Origin: an uncultured Prevotella sp.
GTDB lineage: Bacteria > Bacteroidota > Bacteroidia > Bacteroidales > Bacteroidaceae
Assembly: GCA_902800365.1 (NCBI GenBank)
Contig: CADCEF010000010.1
Span: 1 to 55,736, forward strand
DNA: 55,736 bases
Direction: 5' to 3'
Program-made: the position numbers and the translations under genes
In this document: in pieces, positions 52,692-55,736 of the stretch
Position numbering within the stretch: position 1 is the stretch's first letter
How the letters are laid out: each line of letters opens with the position of its first letter
The notes under the pieces: generated by a model
What the model saw: the letters and a program-made list of their open reading frames with translations, nothing else
Told to the model about the DNA's origin: nothing
Databases searched by the model: none

Positions 52692-53897
52692 ATGAAGAAG
52701 ATTTTTACACTCGCACTCGTGGCAATGGTTGCCCTGAGCGCATCAGCAGCTAAGAAGAAGGCTGCTAGCAAAGATGCAAACAAGCCTGTATTTACAGTGA
52801 TTAAGGAGAATCCTATCACCAGCATCAAGAACCAGAGCCGTTCAGGTACCTGCTGGAACTTCTCTACCCTCTCTTTCTTCGAGGCTGAGGTACTGAAGGC
52901 TACTGGCAAGACCTACGACTTTGACGAGGCTTTTGTTGAGAACAAGACCTACATGGAGCGTGCCATCCAGGTGGTTCGCTACCACGGCGACTGCCAGTTT
53001 GCTCAGGGTGGTTCGGCTGAGGACGTTCTTGCTACAATGAAGACTTATGGTATCATTCCTGAGGGAATCATGCCTTTCGCTGGTTCACTGTATGGCGACT
53101 CACTGAACAACTTCAATGAGTTCTTCTCAATCCTCGAGCCATACGTAGCAGCTGTTGCTAAGAGCAACTCAAAGAAGCTTTCTACACAGTGGAAGGTTGG
53201 TTTCCAGGGCATCCTCGATGCTTACCTTGGCAAGTGTCCTGAGAAGTTCACTTTCGAGGGCAAGGAGTACACTCCAAAGAGCTTCATGGCTTCACTGGGC
53301 ATTAACCTCGACGATTATGTATCAATCACCAGCTATACCCACCACCCATTCTACACCACTTTTGCTGTAGAGGTTCAGGACAACTGGCGTTTCCCACAGA
53401 GCTACAACGTTCCTATGGACGAGATGATGCGTATTATCGACAACGCTATTGATAATGGCTATACTGTAGCTTGGGGCGGCGATGTATCTGAAGAGGGATT
53501 CACACGTAATGGTCTTGCTTACGCTGTTGACGGTAAGGCTACTCAGAGTCTCGCTGGTAGCGATATGGCTCGCTGGCTTAACCTTTCACAGGATAAGAAG
53601 CGTAACATCATCGACTCACTGGGTTGCAAGGTTCCTGAGATTGTTGCTACACAGGAGCTGCGCCAGGAGCGTTTTGACAACTGGGAGCTGACCGACGACC
53701 ACGGCATGCTTATCTACGGTGTTGCCAAGGACCAGAACGGTAAAGAGTACTACATGGTAAAGAACTCTTGGGGTGAGACTGGTGCTTACAAGGGTATCTG
53801 GTACATGACCAAGACCTTCATCGCTGCTAACACGATGGATTTCCTCATCAATAAGAACGCCATTCCTGCTGATATTCGTAAAAAGCTTGGTATCTAA
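52692..53897 (+). CDS. Secreted C1 family cysteine peptidase (second copy)
   Basis: 401 residues. A signal peptide (MKKIFTLALVAMVALSASA) and a short Lys-rich linker precede the C1B domain with Cys in SRSGTCWNFS, His in TDDHGMLIYG and Asn in VKNSWGETG. It is a paralogue of the protein at 40198-41313 with long stretches in common (for example TSYTHHPF, YTVAWGGDV), but has an extra loop of about 36 residues near 285-320. Likely an exported bleomycin-hydrolase-like peptidase. Its stop overlaps the recJ start by one base (TAATG). Confidence 0.92.
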   Translation: MKKIFTLALVAMVALSASAAKKKAASKDANKPVFTVIKENPITSIKNQSRSGTCWNFSTLSFFEAEVLKATGKTYDFDEAFVENKTYMERAIQVVRYHGDCQFAQGGSAEDVLATMKTYGIIPEGIMPFAGSLYGDSLNNFNEFFSILEPYVAAVAKSNSKKLSTQWKVGFQGILDAYLGKCPEKFTFEGKEYTPKSFMASLGINLDDYVSITSYTHHPFYTTFAVEVQDNWRFPQSYNVPMDEMMRIIDNAIDNGYTVAWGGDVSEEGFTRNGLAYAVDGKATQSLAGSDMARWLNLSQDKKRNIIDSLGCKVPEIVATQELRQERFDNWELTDDHGMLIYGVAKDQNGKEYYMVKNSWGETGAYKGIWYMTKTFIAANTMDFLINKNAIPADIRKKLGI

Positions 53898-55618
53898 TGC
53901 ATTTCAAATGGAATTACCAACCACCTACATCAGAACAACAGACGGCGGCTAAGGAGCTTGGAGAGAAAATCGGCATGAGTCCGATACTCGCCAACCTCCT
54001 TATTCAGCGAGGCATAAAAACGGAGAGCGCTGCAAAGCGCTTCTTCCGTCCGATGCTAAACGAGCTGATAGATCCGTTCCTGATGAACGACATGGATGTG
54101 GCGGTAGACCGACTCAACGATGCGATGGGGCGCAAAGAGCGCATCATGGTCTACGGCGACTACGATGTCGATGGATGTACGGCGGTAGCTTTGGTGTATA
54201 AATTCCTGCAGCAGTTCTATTCTAATATCGAATATTACATTCCCGATCGTTACGAAGAGGGATATGGTATCAGTAAGAAAGCATTGGACTATGCTGCAGA
54301 AAAAGGCATCAAGCTGATAATAGTACTCGACTGCGGTATTAAGGCTATCGAAGAGATTGCCTATGCCAAGAGTCTGGGCATAGACTTCATCATCTGCGAC
54401 CACCATGTGCCAGATGATGAGTTGCCTGATGCTGTCGCGATTCTTAACCCCAAGCGCGTTGATTCCACCTACCCATTCAAGCATCTTTGCGGATGTGGTG
54501 TAGGTTTCAAACTCATGCAGGCTTTTGCAAAGAATAACGGTATTCCATTCTCACGCCTCATACCACTACTTGATTTCTGCGCTGTAAGTATAGCTGCAGA
54601 CATCGTGCCTATCATGGGCGAAAACCGTATTCTGGCCTATCACGGATTGAAACAGCTCAATCAGAGTCCATCAGTTGGACTGAAGGCTATCATCGATATC
54701 TGTGGTCTTACAGGCCGCGAGATAACCATGAGCGATATCGTATTTAAGATAGGTCCGCGTATTAACGCTTCGGGACGCATGCAGAATGGCACCGAAGCTG
54801 TTGATCTGCTGGTAGAGAAAGATTTGCAGAAAGCACTTGCTGAAGCAAACCATATTAATGAGTATAACGAGCAGCGAAAGGATGTTGACAAGCAGATGAC
54901 CGAAGAGGCCAACCAGATTGTAGAGAAGCTGGAAAGCCAGAAGCATCATGCCAGCATTGTGCTCTACGACGAGAACTGGAAGAAAGGTGTCATCGGTATT
55001 GTAGCCTCACGCCTCACTGAACTTTATTATCGTCCAACGGTTGTACTAACCAAGTTCAATGGTCTGGCTACAGGCTCTGCACGCAGCGTGGCTGGATATG
55101 ATGTCTATGATGCCATAAAGAGTTGTCGCGATCTGCTCGAGAACTTCGGTGGACATACCTACGCTGTAGGCCTTTCGCTCAAAATCGAGAATATACCTGA
55201 GTTCCGCAGCCGCTTCCAGAAGTATGTGATGGAGCACATACAGCCAGAACAGACTGAGGCTACTCTCGACATAGATGCTGTTATCGACTTTAAGGACATT
55301 ACCAAGCGTCTGCATAATGACCTGAAGAAGTTTGCGCCTCATGGACCAGACAACCCAAAGCCTTTGTTCTGCACACGCAATGTTTACGATTACGGCACCT
55401 CGAAAGTAGTTGGGCGCCAGCAGGAACACATCAAGTTGGAATTGGTTGACTCAAAGTCAAGTAATGTGCTCAACGGCATAGCCTTTGGTCAGAGTGGTTC
55501 TGCACGCTACATCAAATCTAAGCGTTCGTTCGATATTGTCTACACCATCGAAGATAATATCTACAAGCGCACTGAGGTTCAATTACAGATAGAAGATATT
55601 CAGCCTTCTGAGGAGTGA
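53897..55618 (+). CDS. recJ: Single-stranded-DNA-specific exonuclease RecJ
   Basis: 573 residues. DHH phosphoesterase motifs include VYGDYDVDGCTA, VLDCGIKA, CDHHVPDDELP and the later CAVSIAADIVP; the DHHA1 domain has GRINASGRMQNG-type (PRINASGRMQNGTEA) and TGSARSVAGYDV. An OB fold ends the chain. RecJ is a 5'-to-3' ssDNA exonuclease of recombination and mismatch repair. It is coupled to the C1 peptidase gene and overlaps the recQ start, so recJ and recQ form a repair pair. Confidence 0.96.
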   Translation: MHFKWNYQPPTSEQQTAAKELGEKIGMSPILANLLIQRGIKTESAAKRFFRPMLNELIDPFLMNDMDVAVDRLNDAMGRKERIMVYGDYDVDGCTAVALVYKFLQQFYSNIEYYIPDRYEEGYGISKKALDYAAEKGIKLIIVLDCGIKAIEEIAYAKSLGIDFIICDHHVPDDELPDAVAILNPKRVDSTYPFKHLCGCGVGFKLMQAFAKNNGIPFSRLIPLLDFCAVSIAADIVPIMGENRILAYHGLKQLNQSPSVGLKAIIDICGLTGREITMSDIVFKIGPRINASGRMQNGTEAVDLLVEKDLQKALAEANHINEYNEQRKDVDKQMTEEANQIVEKLESQKHHASIVLYDENWKKGVIGIVASRLTELYYRPTVVLTKFNGLATGSARSVAGYDVYDAIKSCRDLLENFGGHTYAVGLSLKIENIPEFRSRFQKYVMEHIQPEQTEATLDIDAVIDFKDITKRLHNDLKKFAPHGPDNPKPLFCTRNVYDYGTSKVVGRQQEHIKLELVDSKSSNVLNGIAFGQSGSARYIKSKRSFDIVYTIEDNIYKRTEVQLQIEDIQPSEE

Positions 55619-55736
55619 ACTATCAAGAAATACTGAAACGCTACTGGGGCTACGATGATTTCCGTGGAATTCAACGTGAAATCATCGAGTCTATTGGTAG
55701 CGGTCACGATACACTCGGACTTATGCCTACAGGTGG
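55615..55736 (+). CDS. recQ: RecQ family ATP-dependent DNA helicase, partial (N-terminus)
   Basis: The first 40 codons are visible from a GTG overlapping the recJ stop (GTGA). The translation reads as NYQEILKRYWGYDDFRG, then IIESIGSGHDTLGLMPTGG, which is the RecQ Q-motif region leading into the Walker A (PTGGGKS) cut by the window edge. RecQ is a 3'-to-5' helicase that works with RecJ, encoded upstream. GTG is chosen as no ATG precedes the conserved residues. Confidence 0.88.
   Translation, partial: MNYQEILKRYWGYDDFRGIQREIIESIGSGHDTLGLMPTG

Overview
The window is typical chromosomal DNA of a Bacteroidota bacterium, most probably order Bacteroidales and family Prevotellaceae (the family is inference from overall gene content and codon use). 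Evidence: an RprX/RprY two-component pair, a divergent EF-G2 paralogue, many promoters of the Bacteroidota type (-33 TTTG and -7 TAnnTTTG), almost no Shine-Dalgarno sites, and peptidase, lipoprotein and AmmeMemoRadiSam genes usual in this group. No rRNA, tRNA, CRISPR array, prophage or insertion sequence was seen. Coding density is high and no gene-free gap reaches 300 bases.

Layout. 1-3084 (-): rprX, rprY, a small membrane protein, rpsF and the start of rpsR. 3259-5418 (-): EF-G2. 5533-6639 (+): hemW. 6636-19270 (-): a long run that begins with a five-gene phospho-signalling module (zinc-ribbon protein, membrane Ser/Thr kinase, four-module AAA protein, FHA protein, PP2C phosphatase) and continues into metA, a U32 protein and a lipoprotein. 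19390-24018 (-): LolA-like protein, ABC-F ATPase, M13 peptidase. 24110-26278 (+): tex. 26366-29761 (-): thrS and infC-rpmI-rplT. 29845-33301 (-): SPOR lipoprotein, ruvX, def, TPR protein. 33531-34381 (+): YtxH/holin-like operon. About 34381-34447 (-): a candidate small RNA. 34547-37168 (-): DUF4348 lipoprotein, murB, metallo-beta-lactamase protein. 37301-38359 (+): pheS. 38544-40256 (+): two DUF2975-type membrane proteins, an XRE regulator and a membrane protein, with a pair of matching inverted repeats at the promoter. 40198-41313 (-): secreted C1 peptidase. 41422-43691 (+): Memo-AMMECR1 fusion and its radical SAM partner. 43865-45200 (-): HExxH protein and EamA transporter. 45307-47385 (+): ligA. 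47360-48355 (-): secreted protein of unknown function. 48478-50000 (+): patatin and trmD. 50033-51121 (-): trpS. 51283-55736 (+): aminopeptidase P, a second C1 peptidase, recJ and the start of recQ.

The best candidate for an undescribed system is 10279-19270. It joins a kinase (writer), an FHA protein (reader), a PP2C phosphatase (eraser), a giant CbxX/CfqX-type AAA machine with one degenerate and three canonical ATPase modules, and a protein with four zinc ribbons. Three of the five proteins begin with zinc ribbons. The kinase N-terminus carries five Thr-[Val/Ile]-Arg motifs that could be phosphothreonine docking sites for the FHA protein. The module has its own consensus promoter directly behind a terminator, and no secretion-system genes are nearby.

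Other points of note: a complete small-RNA transcription unit at 34381-34481 (-); the twin TATCG-N5-CGATA operators at 38433-38513; a heptanucleotide repeat family found between genes and also inside the AMMECR1 coding sequence; a cluster of palindromes between two convergent genes at 43727-43857; and several genes whose -7 box lies so close to the start codon that the mRNA should be leaderless.
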